Source: Nocardiopsis sp. N85
GTDB taxonomy: Bacteria > Actinomycetota > Actinomycetes > Streptosporangiales > Streptosporangiaceae
Assembly (NCBI RefSeq): GCF_028882275.1
Contig: NZ_JARBUT010000008.1
Location: 215,185-279,184 of the forward strand
Direction: 5' to 3'
DNA length: 64,000 bases
A program made the position numbers and the translations under genes. The stretch's first letter is position 1; every line of letters begins with the position of its first letter. This document shows, piece by piece, positions 9,091 to 18,199 of the stretch. The notes under the pieces are model-generated. The model saw only the letters and a list, made by a program, of their open reading frames with translations, did no database searches and was not told the origin of the DNA.

Positions 9091-9480
9091 ATGACCGATG
9101 TCCTGCGCTCCTTGGACGAGGCCCGCCGTGGCGCCGACCGGACGCCCGAGCCCCTCATGCGCGACCTCATCGGCGACCTGCTGCGCCGGACCCGTGTCGA
9201 ACAGGGCCGCACCCTGCGCCAGGTGGCCGAGGACGCCCAGGTCTCGCTCCCCTACCTGTCGGAGATCGAGCGCGGCCGCAAGGAGGCCTCCTCCGAGGTC
9301 CTGGCGGCCGTCTACCGCTCCCTGGGGCTGAGCATCACCGACGTGCTCGCCGAGCTGTACCGGGACACGATCATCGCGGCTCCACGCCCGCTCGGGAACC
9401 GCCTCGGTTCCCACGCCCCGGCCGCCGCGCCACGGGTGACCGCGCGGGTCTCCGCGCTCTCGGTCTCCCTGGCCGCCTGA
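9091..9480 (+). CDS. popR: PopR/ClgR-like XRE-family regulator of clpP genes
   Basis: A 129-residue helix-turn-helix regulator. The XRE domain spans about residues 28-85 (RTLRQVAEDAQVSLPYLSEIERGRKEASSEVL), which closely follows actinobacterial ClgR/PopR proteins. The C terminus is SVSLAA, resembling the terminal Ala-Ala that makes Streptomyces PopR a ClpP substrate. It converges on a clpP pair on the opposite strand, as expected for a dedicated regulator. PopR-type palindromes lie upstream of this gene (8984-9000) and of the clpP pair (11000-11014). The ATG at 9091 has GGAGG 5 nt upstream. PopR rather than ClgR is inferred from the neighbours and operators. Confidence 0.8.
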   Translation: MTDVLRSLDEARRGADRTPEPLMRDLIGDLLRRTRVEQGRTLRQVAEDAQVSLPYLSEIERGRKEASSEVLAAVYRSLGLSITDVLAELYRDTIIAAPRPLGNRLGSHAPAAAPRVTARVSALSVSLAA

Positions 9481-9519
9481 CCCGACCGGTCGGGGCCCGA
9501 CGGATTCCAGGGACCGTCG

Positions 9520-9547
9520 CGACCCGGCCGGGTGCCCGGCCGGGTCG
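9520..9547. terminator. Hairpin between the convergent popR-like and clpP genes
   Basis: CGACCCGGCCGGG pairs perfectly with its complement across a very short loop, giving a 12-13 bp GC stem. It has no T-run on either side. Its place between convergent genes suggests a bidirectional terminator. Confidence 0.55.
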
Positions 9548-9615
9548 TCCCGGCCGAGCGCCTCGCCCGGGGTGCCGCGGCCACCACCGGGACCCGGTCC
9601 CCGAGCGACCCCGGA

Positions 9616-10221
9616 TCAGGCCGGCGCCACCTCCCGCGTGGTGATGACGGTGTCCACCAGGCCGTACTCCTCGGCCTGCCGCGCGGTGAAGATCTTGTCC
9701 CGGTCGGTGTCGGCCCGCAGCCGCTCGACCGTCTGCCCGGTGTGCCGGGCCAGGATCTCCTCCACCTGGGAGCGGACCCTCAGGATCTCCGCCGCCTGGA
9801 TCTCCAGGTCGGCGGCCACGCCCTGCCCCTCTCCGGAGGGCTGGTGCAGCAGGACCCGGGCGTGCTCCAAGGCCCGGCGCTTGCCGGGCGCGCCCGCGGC
9901 GAGCAGCACCGCGGCGGCGGAGGCGGCCTGCCCCATGCACACCGTGGCGACGTCGGCGCGAACGAAGCGCATGGTGTCGTAGATGGCGGTCAGGGCGGTG
10001 TTGGAGCCGCCCGGCGAGTTGATGTAGAGCTGGATGTCGGTGTCGGCGGACTCGTGGTCCAGGTGCAGCATCTGCGCCATCACGACATTGGCGACGTCAT
10101 CGTCGATGGGCGTGCCCAGGAAGATGATCCGTTCCGACAACAGCCGGCTGAACACGTCGAAGGAGCGTTCGCCCCGAGGGGTGCGCTCCACCACCATCGG
10201 GACCGTGTAGCGGCCGCTCAT
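9616..10221 (-). CDS. clpP: ATP-dependent Clp protease proteolytic subunit, second of pair
   Basis: A 201-residue ClpP serine peptidase. The catalytic triad can be read as Ser101 ([11 protein letters not shown]), His126 (LLHQPSGEG) and Asp175 (TDRDKIF). It opens with a ClpP3/4-type N terminus ([10 protein letters not shown]), and no long propeptide is evident. Its ATG overlaps the stop of the upstream clpP, so the pair is translationally coupled and probably forms a mixed tetradecamer partnered by ClpX or ClpC. The neighbouring PopR-like gene suggests this is the inducible clpP3/clpP4-type pair rather than the housekeeping clpP1P2 genes. Confidence 0.93.
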   Translation of the reverse strand: MSGRYTVPMVVERTPRGERSFDVFSRLLSERIIFLGTPIDDDVANVVMAQMLHLDHESADTDIQLYINSPGGSNTALTAIYDTMRFVRADVATVCMGQAASAAAVLLAAGAPGKRRALEHARVLLHQPSGEGQGVAADLEIQAAEILRVRSQVEEILARHTGQTVERLRADTDRDKIFTARQAEEYGLVDTVITTREVAPA

Positions 10222-10886
10222 CGCACGACCTCCGCATCGCGTCGCACGAACCCGGGCGCGCCCGCGCCCAGGCGGATCCCGGATCCGTTGAGCTCCGAGA
10301 CGGACGTGACGACGTGGTCGACGAACCCGTAGTCCTTGGCCTCCTCGGCGGTGAACCAGGCGTCCCGGTGCTGGTCTCGGGCGATCGTCTCCTCGCTCTG
10401 CCCGGTGTGCCGCGCGATGAGCCGGATCATGGTCCGCTTGGTGTGCGCCAGGTTCTCCGCCTGGATGGCGATGTCGGCGGCGGTACCGCCGAGTCCCCCG
10501 GAGGGCTGGTGCATCATGATGCGCGCGTTCGGCAGGCTGTAGCGCTTGCCGGGCGCCCCCGTGCAGGCCAGGAACTGGCCCATGCTCGCCGCGAACCCCA
10601 TGACGAGGGTGGACACGTCGTTGGGCACGAAGTTCATGACGTCGTAGATGGCCAGGCCCGCGGAGACCACGCCGCCGGGACTGTTGACGGCCAGGGTGAT
10701 GTCCTTGCGCGGGTCCTCGTCGGCGAGCAGCAGGATCTGCGCGCAGACCCGGTTCGCGCTGGTCTCGTCGACCTGGGTGCCGAGCATCACGACGCGACTG
10801 CGCAGTAGGCGGGCGGACAACCGGTCGTCGAACGCTCCGCCTTCGGCCTCGTGTGAGGCCGAGGCCCTGGTGTGGATCATCGGCAT
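10218..10886 (-). CDS. clpP: ATP-dependent Clp protease proteolytic subunit, first of pair
   Basis: A 222-residue ClpP with Ser101 ([11 protein letters not shown]), His126 (MMHQPSGG) and Asp175 (QHRDAWF) all intact. The C-terminal 40 residues go past the core fold and end in an Arg-rich tail. I chose the ATG at 10886, behind GGAGGGA, instead of a start 27 codons upstream without a ribosome site. It is the promoter-proximal member of the clpP pair. A perfect PopR-like box sits about 115 nt upstream at 11000-11014. Confidence 0.93.
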   Translation of the reverse strand: MPMIHTRASASHEAEGGAFDDRLSARLLRSRVVMLGTQVDETSANRVCAQILLLADEDPRKDITLAVNSPGGVVSAGLAIYDVMNFVPNDVSTLVMGFAASMGQFLACTGAPGKRYSLPNARIMMHQPSGGLGGTAADIAIQAENLAHTKRTMIRLIARHTGQSEETIARDQHRDAWFTAEEAKDYGFVDHVVTSVSELNGSGIRLGAGAPGFVRRDAEVVR

Positions 10887-10999
10887 GGGGGCTTCCCTCC
10901 GTGTTCCGGCCCGTGACGCGGATCCCTCGTCCGCGTCGGCCGTGTCCCCACACTGCGCCCCGGGCACTCGTCCGGACCACTGTTTCGGCCTGGGGCAGA

Positions 11000-11014
11000 T
11001 CTGCCCAGGGCAGA
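11000..11014. promoter_or_regulatory. PopR-type operator upstream of the clpP pair
   Basis: TCTGCC-CAG-GGCAGA is a perfect match to the TCTGCC-N3-GGCAGA repeat described for PopR control of clpP3clpP4 in Streptomyces lividans (from memory). It overlaps a second palindrome, GGGCAGATCTGCCC at 10993-11006, so two dimers could bind side by side. Confidence 0.75.
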
Positions 11015-11081
11015 CCGGAACGGCTCGGAAAAGAGGCGGAGGAAACCGGTCCGAAAAGCCGGCCCGATTCCAGGGTGTCTC

Positions 11082-11573
11082 TCAGGTGTCGTCCATGGCG
11101 TCGCGCAGGTCGCGCAGGAGTTCCAGCACCACGGGGCGCAGCGACGGCCGTATGGCCTCGAACACACGCCGCTGCTTGGCCTCCATGTCGCGGCGGTGCA
11201 GGGCGAGCGTTCTCTCACCCTCCTCCGTGATGGTCACCACCGTGCTGCGCTCATCGCGCTCGGAGCGACGGCGCGCCATCATGCCCTTGCGTTCGAGCTG
11301 TTGGATCATGCGAGTGGCGGAGGGCGAGGAGACCCCGACCACCTGGGCGACCGCGCCCACGCTGGGGCTGTTCATCCCGCGAACGGCCTCCATGAGCAGG
11401 GCCTGCGTGAGGGTGAGGTCCTCCGCGCCCCGGTGCCCGTGACCACCCCGGGAACGGACGTGGATCGCCGCGTTGATCAGTTCCGTCCACGCGCGCTGGA
11501 ACTCTTCGAGCTCGACACCGCGGTCGTCGGCACGGAGTCGCTCGGCGCTGGACTCGGTGGTCTCGTCGAACAC
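11082..11573 (-). CDS. MarR-family transcriptional regulator
   Basis: A 163-residue winged-helix regulator. The DNA-binding domain is at about residues 55-115 ([27 protein letters not shown], then the wing [19 protein letters not shown]), flanked by dimerisation helices. It is divergent from the Mrp antiporter operon across a 243-bp region holding two palindromes, so it may control both itself and the antiporter. MarR proteins usually respond to small lipophilic ligands or redox; nothing here fixes the ligand. Confidence 0.85.
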   Translation of the reverse strand: MFDETTESSAERLRADDRGVELEEFQRAWTELINAAIHVRSRGGHGHRGAEDLTLTQALLMEAVRGMNSPSVGAVAQVVGVSSPSATRMIQQLERKGMMARRRSERDERSTVVTITEEGERTLALHRRDMEAKQRRVFEAIRPSLRPVVLELLRDLRDAMDDT

Positions 11574-11638
11574 GAAACGTTCCTTGCAGGCTGGGCGGGC
11601 GTCACGGACCCGGGTCGGGTCCGCGCGGTGGTTTGACG

Positions 11639-11676
11639 TTTGTGTAGTCTAACTATTAAATAGCTTGTGCACACAA
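11639..11676. promoter_or_regulatory. AT-rich divergent control region with two palindromes (marR / mrp)
   Basis: CTATT-A-AATAG (11653-11663) is followed by TTGTG-CA-CACAA (11665-11676), with a further TTGTGTAG at about 11640. These AT-rich symmetrical motifs stand out from the GC-rich surroundings. They lie 66-103 nt upstream of the marR start, the usual position for a MarR autoregulatory operator and promoter. Confidence 0.55.
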
Positions 11677-11816
11677 ATTACGTAGATCCTTGCCCCCTCA
11701 CACCGTAGTGACACCCCGTCCACGCATCCGGTTGTGGGCGAAACGGTCTGCTGCTGGGGGCAGCGGACGTCCGCCCGAAACCAAGGGCGGGCCCGGACCG
11801 ATCCGGGAGGGGCGCA

Positions 11817-14774
11817 TTGACAACAGTGCTGATCGCGCATTTCATCGTGGCGGCGATCGCGCCCTTACTGGTCCGCCTCTGGGGCCGTAACGCGTTCCTC
11901 GCACTCGCCGTCGTGCCCGGTGTCTCCACCGTCTGGGCCCTCTTCCAGATCCCCACGATCCTCAACGGCGGCGCGCTCTCCGGTTCCGTGGAATGGGCCC
12001 CCGCGTTCTCCCTGCGCCTGGGCCTGTACATGGACGCCCTCGGCCTGGTGATGACGCTCATCGCCGCCGGTGTGGGCACCCTGATCCTGGTCTACTGCGC
12101 CCGCTACTTCAGCGACTCCGAACCCGGCCTCGGCCGGTTCGCCGGCGTGTTCGTCGCCTTCGCCGGGGCCATGCTCGGTCTCGTCCTGGCCGACGACCTC
12201 ATCCAGCTGTTCGTGTACTGGGAGCTGACCACGGTCTTCTCCTACCTGCTCATCGGGCACAGCACGGAGCTGAAGGAGAGCCGCCGCGCGGCCATGACGG
12301 CCCTGACCGTGACCACGTTCGGCGGGCTGACCATGCTCGTCGGCATGATCGTGCTCGGCGAGGCCGCCGGGACCTACGTCATCTCCGAGATCGTCGCCGC
12401 TCCCCCGGGCGGTCTCATCGTCGAGGTGTCGCTGGGCCTGATCATGATCGGCGCGATGTCCAAGTCCGCGCTGTTCCCCTTCAGCCTGTGGCTGCCCGCC
12501 GCCATGCGCGCGCCCACGCCGGTCTCCGGCTACCTGCACGCGGCGGCGATGGTCAAGGCGGGCGTCTACCTGGTCGCCCGCCTCACCCCGGCGTTCCCCG
12601 ACTCCGCCGTGTGGACCTCGATGGCGCTGCTCTTCGGCGTGCTCACGATGATCCTCGGCGGATGGAAGGCGCTGCGCCAGTACGACCTCAAGCTGGTCCT
12701 GGCCTACGGCACCATCAGCCAGCTCGGCTTCCTCATCGCCCTGCTGGGCACCGGCACCCGGGCCGCCGCCCTGGCCGGCATCGCCATGCTCATCGGGCAC
12801 TCGCTGTTCAAGGCCCCCCTGTTCCTCGTGGTCGGCGTCATCGACCACAGCACGGGCACCCGGGACGTGCGAGAGCTCTCGGGGCTGCGCAGGTCCATGC
12901 CCGGCACCTTCTGGACGACGATCATCGCCCTGGCCTCCATGGCCGGCCTGCCGCCCATGCTCGGGTTCGCCACCAAGGAACTGGCCTTCGGCGCCTACAC
13001 CCACGGCGGCACGACCGACGTCCTCGTGCTCGTCGGCATGGTCGTCGGCTCGACCCTGACGGTCGCCTACAGCCTGCGCTTCCTGTGGGGGGCGTTCTTC
13101 GACAAGCCCGAGGTGACGCCCACCCCGGTACACGCCCCCGGTCCGCTGTTCCTGGCCCCGGCCGCGCTCATGGCGGGGCTGAGCCTGATCGGCGGCCCCC
13201 TGTCACACCTGGTCGACCCGCTCCTGGCCCGTTACGCCGACACCGTGCCGCTCGCGCCCGGCTCCTACGAGACGCACCTGGCGCTGTGGCACGGCTTCGA
13301 ACTCCCGTTGCTGTTGTCGGCGGTGTGCGTCATCGGCGGTCTGATCCTGTTCCGGGTCCGCGGCGCCGTCGTGTGGCTGGGGGCCAGGACGTCGTTCGTC
13401 GAGCCGGAGCGCGTCTACCGGCGCATGCTCGCCTCCCTGGAGAACCTGGCCCTCCAGGTCACCGGTGGCACCCAGCGCGGTTCGCTGCCGGTCTACCTCG
13501 GCACCATCCTGGTCAGCCTGGTGGTGGCGGCCGGTTGGTGGGTCGTCTCCGAACCCCTCTGGGACGGGGACTACCCGCCGGTACGCCTGTGGGACACCCC
13601 CGTCGAGGTCATCCCGGCGGTCATCATCGCGGGGACCGCCCTGTTGACCCTGTTCGTGCGACGCCGCCTGTTCGCGGTGATCCTCGTGGGCACCGGCGGG
13701 TACGGCGTGGGGGCGCTCTTCTACATCCTGGGCTCACCGGACCTCGCACTCACCCAGTTCCTGGTCGAGACGGTCAGCCTGGTGGTGTTCGTCCTGGTGT
13801 TGCGGCGCTTCCCGTCCCACTTCTCGTCACCGGCGCTCCGCGGACGGCGGGTGTGGAACCTGGCGATCGGCGGCGCCCTGGGCGTGCTGGTGGCGACCAT
13901 GAGCTGGTTCGCCCTCGCCGGGCGCAAGGAGCCCTCCATCGCCGAGCTCTACCCGGCGGCGGCCGAGGAGGCCGGCGGTTACAACATCGTCTCCGTGCTG
14001 CTGGTGGACGTGCGCGCGTGGGACACGATGGGCGAGATCTCGGTGCTGGCCGCCGCGGCGGCCGGCGTGGCCAGCCTGATGTTCGTGCGCCGCACCCAGC
14101 CTCGCAAGGCCCCCGGCGGGGTGATGGCCGTCTCGGTCACCTCGTCCCCCCAGCCCTCCGGCGGGCAGGCCCGGATCGACCTGGGCGGGCTGACCATGGC
14201 CCCGAGCGACCTGCACATCAGGCCCCAGTGGAACCACGCCTGGCTGCCGGGCGCCGACGCGCTGCCCACCGAGCGGCGGTCGGTCATCTTCGAGGTCGTC
14301 TCGCGGTTCCTGTTCCCGGTGGTCATGATCATCTCGGTGTACCTGCTGCTGACCGGCCACGGCGCGGTCGGCGGCGGCTTCGCGGCCGGCATCGTCGCGG
14401 GTCTGGCGTTCATCGTCCGCTACCTGGCGGGCGGCCGCTTCGAGCTCTACAACACCGCCTGGGTGCAACCGGGCGTTCTCATCGGCGCGGGCCTGGCGAT
14501 CTCCACCGGTATCGCCCTGGGCGGGGCGATCTTCGGGAGCGAGGTCCTGGCCGGCGGCGACGTCCACCTGGACCTCTGGATCCTGGGCGAGCCGCACCTG
14601 ACCGTGTCGCTCTTCTTCGACATCGGGGTGTACCTGCTGGTCATCGGTCTGATCCTGGACATCCTGCGCAGCCTCGGCGCCCGTATCGACGAACAGATCG
14701 AACGGGACGCCGCCCGGGCACGGGCGGCCGCCGGGCCCGGTGCCCCCGAGCCCGCCGAGGAGGTCATCTCGTGA
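11817..14774 (+). CDS. mnhA: Mrp/Mnh Na+/H+ antiporter subunit A with fused subunit-B domain
   Basis: A 985-residue polytopic membrane protein. Residues ~1-480 are the NuoL/MrpA proton-channel core, with the conserved WELTTVFSYLLIGH segment, the TM7/8 Lys (KSALFPFSLWLPAAM) and YLHAAAMVKAGVYL. Residues ~560-770 are the MrpA-specific domains, including the DUF4040-like region. Residues ~825-965 form an MnhB domain (VVMIISVYLLLTGHGAVGGGF), so subunit B is fused to A, as in many actinobacteria. The start is TTG at 11817, 4 nt after GGAGGGG; a GTG three codons later is poorly spaced. It heads a seven-function operon exporting Na+ (or K+) in exchange for H+. Confidence 0.93.
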   Translation: MTTVLIAHFIVAAIAPLLVRLWGRNAFLALAVVPGVSTVWALFQIPTILNGGALSGSVEWAPAFSLRLGLYMDALGLVMTLIAAGVGTLILVYCARYFSDSEPGLGRFAGVFVAFAGAMLGLVLADDLIQLFVYWELTTVFSYLLIGHSTELKESRRAAMTALTVTTFGGLTMLVGMIVLGEAAGTYVISEIVAAPPGGLIVEVSLGLIMIGAMSKSALFPFSLWLPAAMRAPTPVSGYLHAAAMVKAGVYLVARLTPAFPDSAVWTSMALLFGVLTMILGGWKALRQYDLKLVLAYGTISQLGFLIALLGTGTRAAALAGIAMLIGHSLFKAPLFLVVGVIDHSTGTRDVRELSGLRRSMPGTFWTTIIALASMAGLPPMLGFATKELAFGAYTHGGTTDVLVLVGMVVGSTLTVAYSLRFLWGAFFDKPEVTPTPVHAPGPLFLAPAALMAGLSLIGGPLSHLVDPLLARYADTVPLAPGSYETHLALWHGFELPLLLSAVCVIGGLILFRVRGAVVWLGARTSFVEPERVYRRMLASLENLALQVTGGTQRGSLPVYLGTILVSLVVAAGWWVVSEPLWDGDYPPVRLWDTPVEVIPAVIIAGTALLTLFVRRRLFAVILVGTGGYGVGALFYILGSPDLALTQFLVETVSLVVFVLVLRRFPSHFSSPALRGRRVWNLAIGGALGVLVATMSWFALAGRKEPSIAELYPAAAEEAGGYNIVSVLLVDVRAWDTMGEISVLAAAAAGVASLMFVRRTQPRKAPGGVMAVSVTSSPQPSGGQARIDLGGLTMAPSDLHIRPQWNHAWLPGADALPTERRSVIFEVVSRFLFPVVMIISVYLLLTGHGAVGGGFAAGIVAGLAFIVRYLAGGRFELYNTAWVQPGVLIGAGLAISTGIALGGAIFGSEVLAGGDVHLDLWILGEPHLTVSLFFDIGVYLLVIGLILDILRSLGARIDEQIERDAARARAAAGPGAPEPAEEVIS

Positions 14775-15601
14775 ACGATGCACCCAGCCTGACCCTCGTC
14801 CTGCTGATCGGGGTGCTCGTCGCGGTCGGTGTGGTGCTCCTGCTGGAGCGCAGCCTCAGCCGTGTCCTGCTCGGGTTCATCATGCTGAGCAACGGCGTGA
14901 ACCTCATGATCCTGGCCATGGCCGGGACCATGGGCGGCCCGCCGATCCTGTGGTTCACGGAACCGGAGCGGATGACCGACCCGTTGCCCCAGGCGATGGT
15001 CCTGACCGCCATCGTCATCACCCTCGGCGTGACCGCCTTCCTCCTCGCCATGGCCTACCGGAGCTGGCAGCTGGAGGGCAACGACGAGGTCCAGGACGAC
15101 GCCGAGGACCTTCGGATCGTCCAAGGCGAGGGCCGCCGCGCGCTGCGCCGCCGGTTCGTCCGCGAACGGCGGCGCCTCCAGGCCGACATCCGACGCCAAC
15201 GAGCCGAACTCCAGGCGACCATCGCCGCGGCCGACGCCCAGGAGCTGGCCGAGCAGGCCCGCATCAAGGCGGAGATCGCGCGCGCCCAGGCCGAACTGGC
15301 CCGCTACGAGGCAGAGGCCGAGGAGAGCGGTGTCGACGAGCAGTCACAGGAGACGATGCGCAGGCTCAGTGATCGCGCGGAGACCATGACCGCCCAGGTG
15401 CAGGAGTTGCGCGGACGCATCCGCCTGGGCCGCAGGCGGCTGCGCGAGCACCGCCGGGCCGACCGGGCCGCCGAGCGCGAACTGTGGCGCGAGTTGCGCC
15501 GCAGGGTGCGCGCCCAGCGCCGCCAGACCCGCCAGAGCATGCGGGCCGAACGCGAGCGGCTCGCCCGCGCCGAGGACAGCGACCTGCAGGGGAGTGACTG
15601 A
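14771..15601 (+). CDS. mnhC: Na+/H+ antiporter subunit C with long charged coiled-coil tail
   Basis: A 276-residue protein. Residues 1-100 are a standard three-helix NuoK/MnhC subunit (LLLERSLSRVLLGFIMLSNG, then PQAMVLTAIVITLGVTAF). After about residue 105 comes a ~165-residue cytoplasmic extension rich in Arg, Glu, Gln and Ala with heptad-like spacing, predicted as one or two long coiled coils. Usual MnhC proteins are about 110-180 residues, so the tail is extra. The GTG start overlaps the mnhA stop. The extension could anchor the complex to a cytoplasmic partner; that is inference. Confidence 0.9.
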   Translation: MNDAPSLTLVLLIGVLVAVGVVLLLERSLSRVLLGFIMLSNGVNLMILAMAGTMGGPPILWFTEPERMTDPLPQAMVLTAIVITLGVTAFLLAMAYRSWQLEGNDEVQDDAEDLRIVQGEGRRALRRRFVRERRRLQADIRRQRAELQATIAAADAQELAEQARIKAEIARAQAELARYEAEAEESGVDEQSQETMRRLSDRAETMTAQVQELRGRIRLGRRRLREHRRADRAAERELWRELRRRVRAQRRQTRQSMRAERERLARAEDSDLQGSD

Positions 15602-15603
15602 GC

Positions 15604-17262
15604 ATGAGCTGGGACTACTTGGCGGGTCTCCTCCACTACCTCATCCCGCTCCCGGTCGTCGTTCCGCTGTTCGCGGCCGGGGTGAAACTGGCCATGGGCA
15701 GCCGCTGGCCCAAGGTCCAGCAGTGGCTGAGCATCGCCGCCCTGACCTTCGTCCTGTTCGTGGGCCTGGCGCTCATGATGGGGGCCCATCAGTTCGGCCC
15801 GCAGGTGGTCCAGGTCGGCGGTTGGGAGGCGCCCATCGGCATCACCCTGGTGGCGGACCGGTTGTCCGCCCTCATGGTGACGGTGTCGTCGGCGATCACC
15901 CTGGCCGTGCTGGTGTACTCGATCGGTCAGGGCATGGCCAGCCGGGCCGAGGTCGCGCCGCTGTCGGTGTACCAGCCCACCTACCTGATCCTGGTCGCGG
16001 GCGTCTCCAACGCCTTCCTCGCCGGCGACCTGTTCAACCTGTACGTCGGGTTCGAGATCCTGCTGACCGCCAGCTACGTGCTGCTGACCCTGGGCGGCAC
16101 GCAGTCGCGCATCCGGGCGGGCGCCATCTACGTGGTGGTGTCGCTGTTGTCGTCGGTGCTGTTCCTCATCGCGATCGCGCTGATCTTCGGCGCGACCGGC
16201 ACGGTGAACATGGCCCAGCTCGCCGAACGGCTGCCGGAGCTGGACGGGCACCTGAAGATCGTGCTCCAGGTGATGCTGCTCTTCGCGTTCGGCATCAAGG
16301 CGGCGGTGTTCCCGCTGGCCGCCTGGCTCCCCGACTCCTACCCGACCGCGCCGGCCCCGGTCACGGCGGTGTTCGCGGGTCTGCTCACGAAGGTCGGCGT
16401 GTACGCGATCATCCGCGCGCACACGCTCTTCTTCCCCGGAGAGGCGCTGAACAACCTGCTCATGTGGGTGGCGCTGGCGACCATGGTCATGGGCATCCTG
16501 GGCGCCGTCGCGCAGACCGACATCAAACGTCTGCTGTCGTTCACCCTCATCAGCCATATCGGGTACATGGTGTTCGGTGTGGCCCTGGGCAGCCAGCTGG
16601 GGCTGGCCGGCGCGGTGTTCTACATCGCCCACCACATCACGGTGCAGACCACGCTGTTCCTCATCACGGGTCTGATCGAACGTCGTGGCGGCTCCACGTC
16701 CCTGGACGACCTGGGCGGACTGATCCGCATCGCGCCCCTGCTGGCCGTGCTGTTCTTCATCCCGGCGATGAACCTGGGCGGGATCCCTCCCCTGTCCGGG
16801 TTCCTCGGCAAGATCGGGCTGCTCCAGGCCGGTGTCCAGGCGGGCACCCCGCTGGCCTACCTCCTGGTGGGCACGTCGGTGCTGACCAGCCTGCTCACCC
16901 TCTACGTGATCGCCCGCGTGTGGAACTACGCGTTCTGGCGGGCCCCCGCCGAGGGCAAGGTCGCCGACCCCGGCACCGTGCTGGAGGAGACCGAGGCCGA
17001 CGACACCTCGACCGCGGCCCTGGGGCCGGGCGAGGCGGTCGGCCCGTCCTCCCGGCTGGGCGACACGACCACGCTCTCGACCCCGATGATCACGTCGGTG
17101 GCCCTGCCCAAGACCATGGTGGGGGCCACGATCGCGCTGGTCGCGTTCGGTCTGGCCCTGACGGTGTTCGCCGGACCGCTCATCACCTACTCCTCGGACG
17201 CGGCCACCGAACTACTGGCCCGCACCCCCTACATCGAGGCGGTCCTGGGAGGTGACCGATGA
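15604..17262 (+). CDS. mnhD: Na+/H+ antiporter subunit D
   Basis: A 552-residue NuoN/MrpD-type antiporter-like subunit with about 14 membrane helices. The conserved membrane-embedded Glu is in YVGFEILLTASYVLL (about residue 141). The TM Lys residues are in FAFGIKAAVFPLAAWLPDSY and in GLLTKVGVYAIIR. A polar loop at about 445-490 separates the last two helices and is longer than usual. It begins 2 nt after mnhC and its stop overlaps the mnhE start. Confidence 0.94.
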   Translation: MSWDYLAGLLHYLIPLPVVVPLFAAGVKLAMGSRWPKVQQWLSIAALTFVLFVGLALMMGAHQFGPQVVQVGGWEAPIGITLVADRLSALMVTVSSAITLAVLVYSIGQGMASRAEVAPLSVYQPTYLILVAGVSNAFLAGDLFNLYVGFEILLTASYVLLTLGGTQSRIRAGAIYVVVSLLSSVLFLIAIALIFGATGTVNMAQLAERLPELDGHLKIVLQVMLLFAFGIKAAVFPLAAWLPDSYPTAPAPVTAVFAGLLTKVGVYAIIRAHTLFFPGEALNNLLMWVALATMVMGILGAVAQTDIKRLLSFTLISHIGYMVFGVALGSQLGLAGAVFYIAHHITVQTTLFLITGLIERRGGSTSLDDLGGLIRIAPLLAVLFFIPAMNLGGIPPLSGFLGKIGLLQAGVQAGTPLAYLLVGTSVLTSLLTLYVIARVWNYAFWRAPAEGKVADPGTVLEETEADDTSTAALGPGEAVGPSSRLGDTTTLSTPMITSVALPKTMVGATIALVAFGLALTVFAGPLITYSSDAATELLARTPYIEAVLGGDR

Positions 17263-17867
17263 TCGACCCGTCCGCTGAGAAGAAGGCCAGGGTCGCCGCG
17301 TTCCGTCGGCGGCTGGGCAAGGTCCAGGTCCCCATCGCGCTGGGCATGACCCTGGTGTGGATGCTGCTGTTCAACGGGTTCCAGTGGCGGTGGGAGTCCC
17401 TGGGCCTGTTCGTGCTCGGCTTCCTGGTGTCGGTGACGATCATGCTGGTCTTCCCGCTGCCGCCGATCGTGCCGGGGTTCCGGTTCCACCCCCTGTCGCT
17501 GGCGCACATGCTCGTGCACATCCTCGGGAAGATGTTCACGGCGAGCTTCCGGGTCACGGCGTGGACCCTCTCCCCCGGCGAGGTGCACAGCTCGGTCATC
17601 GGCCTGCGGATGCGCACGCAGTCGGACCTCATGATGGTGTGCACCGCCATCGCCAGTTCGATCATCCCGGGAACGGTCGTCGTCGAGGTGACCCGTGACG
17701 AGTGGATGCTGTACCTGCACGTGCTCGGCGCCTCCGACGAGAAGGGCATCGAGGAGGCGCGGGCGGACGTCATGCGCCTGGAACGGCTCATCGTCCGTGC
17801 CCTGGGCACCCGGGAGGACATCGACATGCTGGAGGCGGCGCACCCCTCCGGGAAGGAGCGCGGATGA
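17259..17867 (+). CDS. mnhE: Na+/H+ antiporter subunit E
   Basis: A 202-residue MnhE protein with N-terminal membrane helices (about 25-70) and a cytoplasmic C-terminal domain. Its family-typical pattern includes LRMRTQSDLMMVCTAIASSI and PGTVVVEV. It belongs to the Mrp complex, where MrpE is needed for assembly. ATGA overlap with mnhD and with mnhF downstream indicates one polycistronic message. Confidence 0.92.
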   Translation: MIDPSAEKKARVAAFRRRLGKVQVPIALGMTLVWMLLFNGFQWRWESLGLFVLGFLVSVTIMLVFPLPPIVPGFRFHPLSLAHMLVHILGKMFTASFRVTAWTLSPGEVHSSVIGLRMRTQSDLMMVCTAIASSIIPGTVVVEVTRDEWMLYLHVLGASDEKGIEEARADVMRLERLIVRALGTREDIDMLEAAHPSGKERG

Positions 17868-18199
17868 ACACCCTGTGGATCGTCATCACCGTCCTGCTCG
17901 CCGTCGCGGCGCTGCTGGGCGTGGGGCGGCTGCTGCTGGGACCGAGCATTCTGGACCGGGCGCTGTCGGTGGACGTGCTGCTCGCCTCCGCCCTGGTCGG
18001 TCTGGGCGCCTACGCCGCCTTCCACCGCGACCCCACCGTCCTGCCGACCCTGATGGTGCTGTCCCTGGTGGGCTTCGTGGCGACGATCAGCATCGCGAAG
18101 TTCGTCGCCCGGCGACCGGAAGAGCACGTGGCGACGCCGACCGACGTGATCTCACCGGCACCGGGGACGCCCTCCGCCGAGGAAGAGGGGCGTTCGTGA
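17864..18199 (+). CDS. mnhF: Na+/H+ antiporter subunit F
   Basis: A 111-residue MnhF/MrpF protein with three membrane helices (about 3-22, 35-53 and 60-78). The LLGPSILDRALSVDVL segment with its conserved Asp is characteristic of the family. The last 25 residues form a Pro/Thr/Glu-rich tail. It overlaps mnhE and mnhG by 4 nt each. Confidence 0.9.
   Translation: MNTLWIVITVLLAVAALLGVGRLLLGPSILDRALSVDVLLASALVGLGAYAAFHRDPTVLPTLMVLSLVGFVATISIAKFVARRPEEHVATPTDVISPAPGTPSAEEEGRS

Noticed and set aside
11993..15601. A 1202-codon open frame overlapping mnhA in another phase
   Set aside because: Only its last 276 codons (mnhC) have family sequence; the rest is an Arg/Pro/Gly-rich shadow of mnhA caused by high GC.
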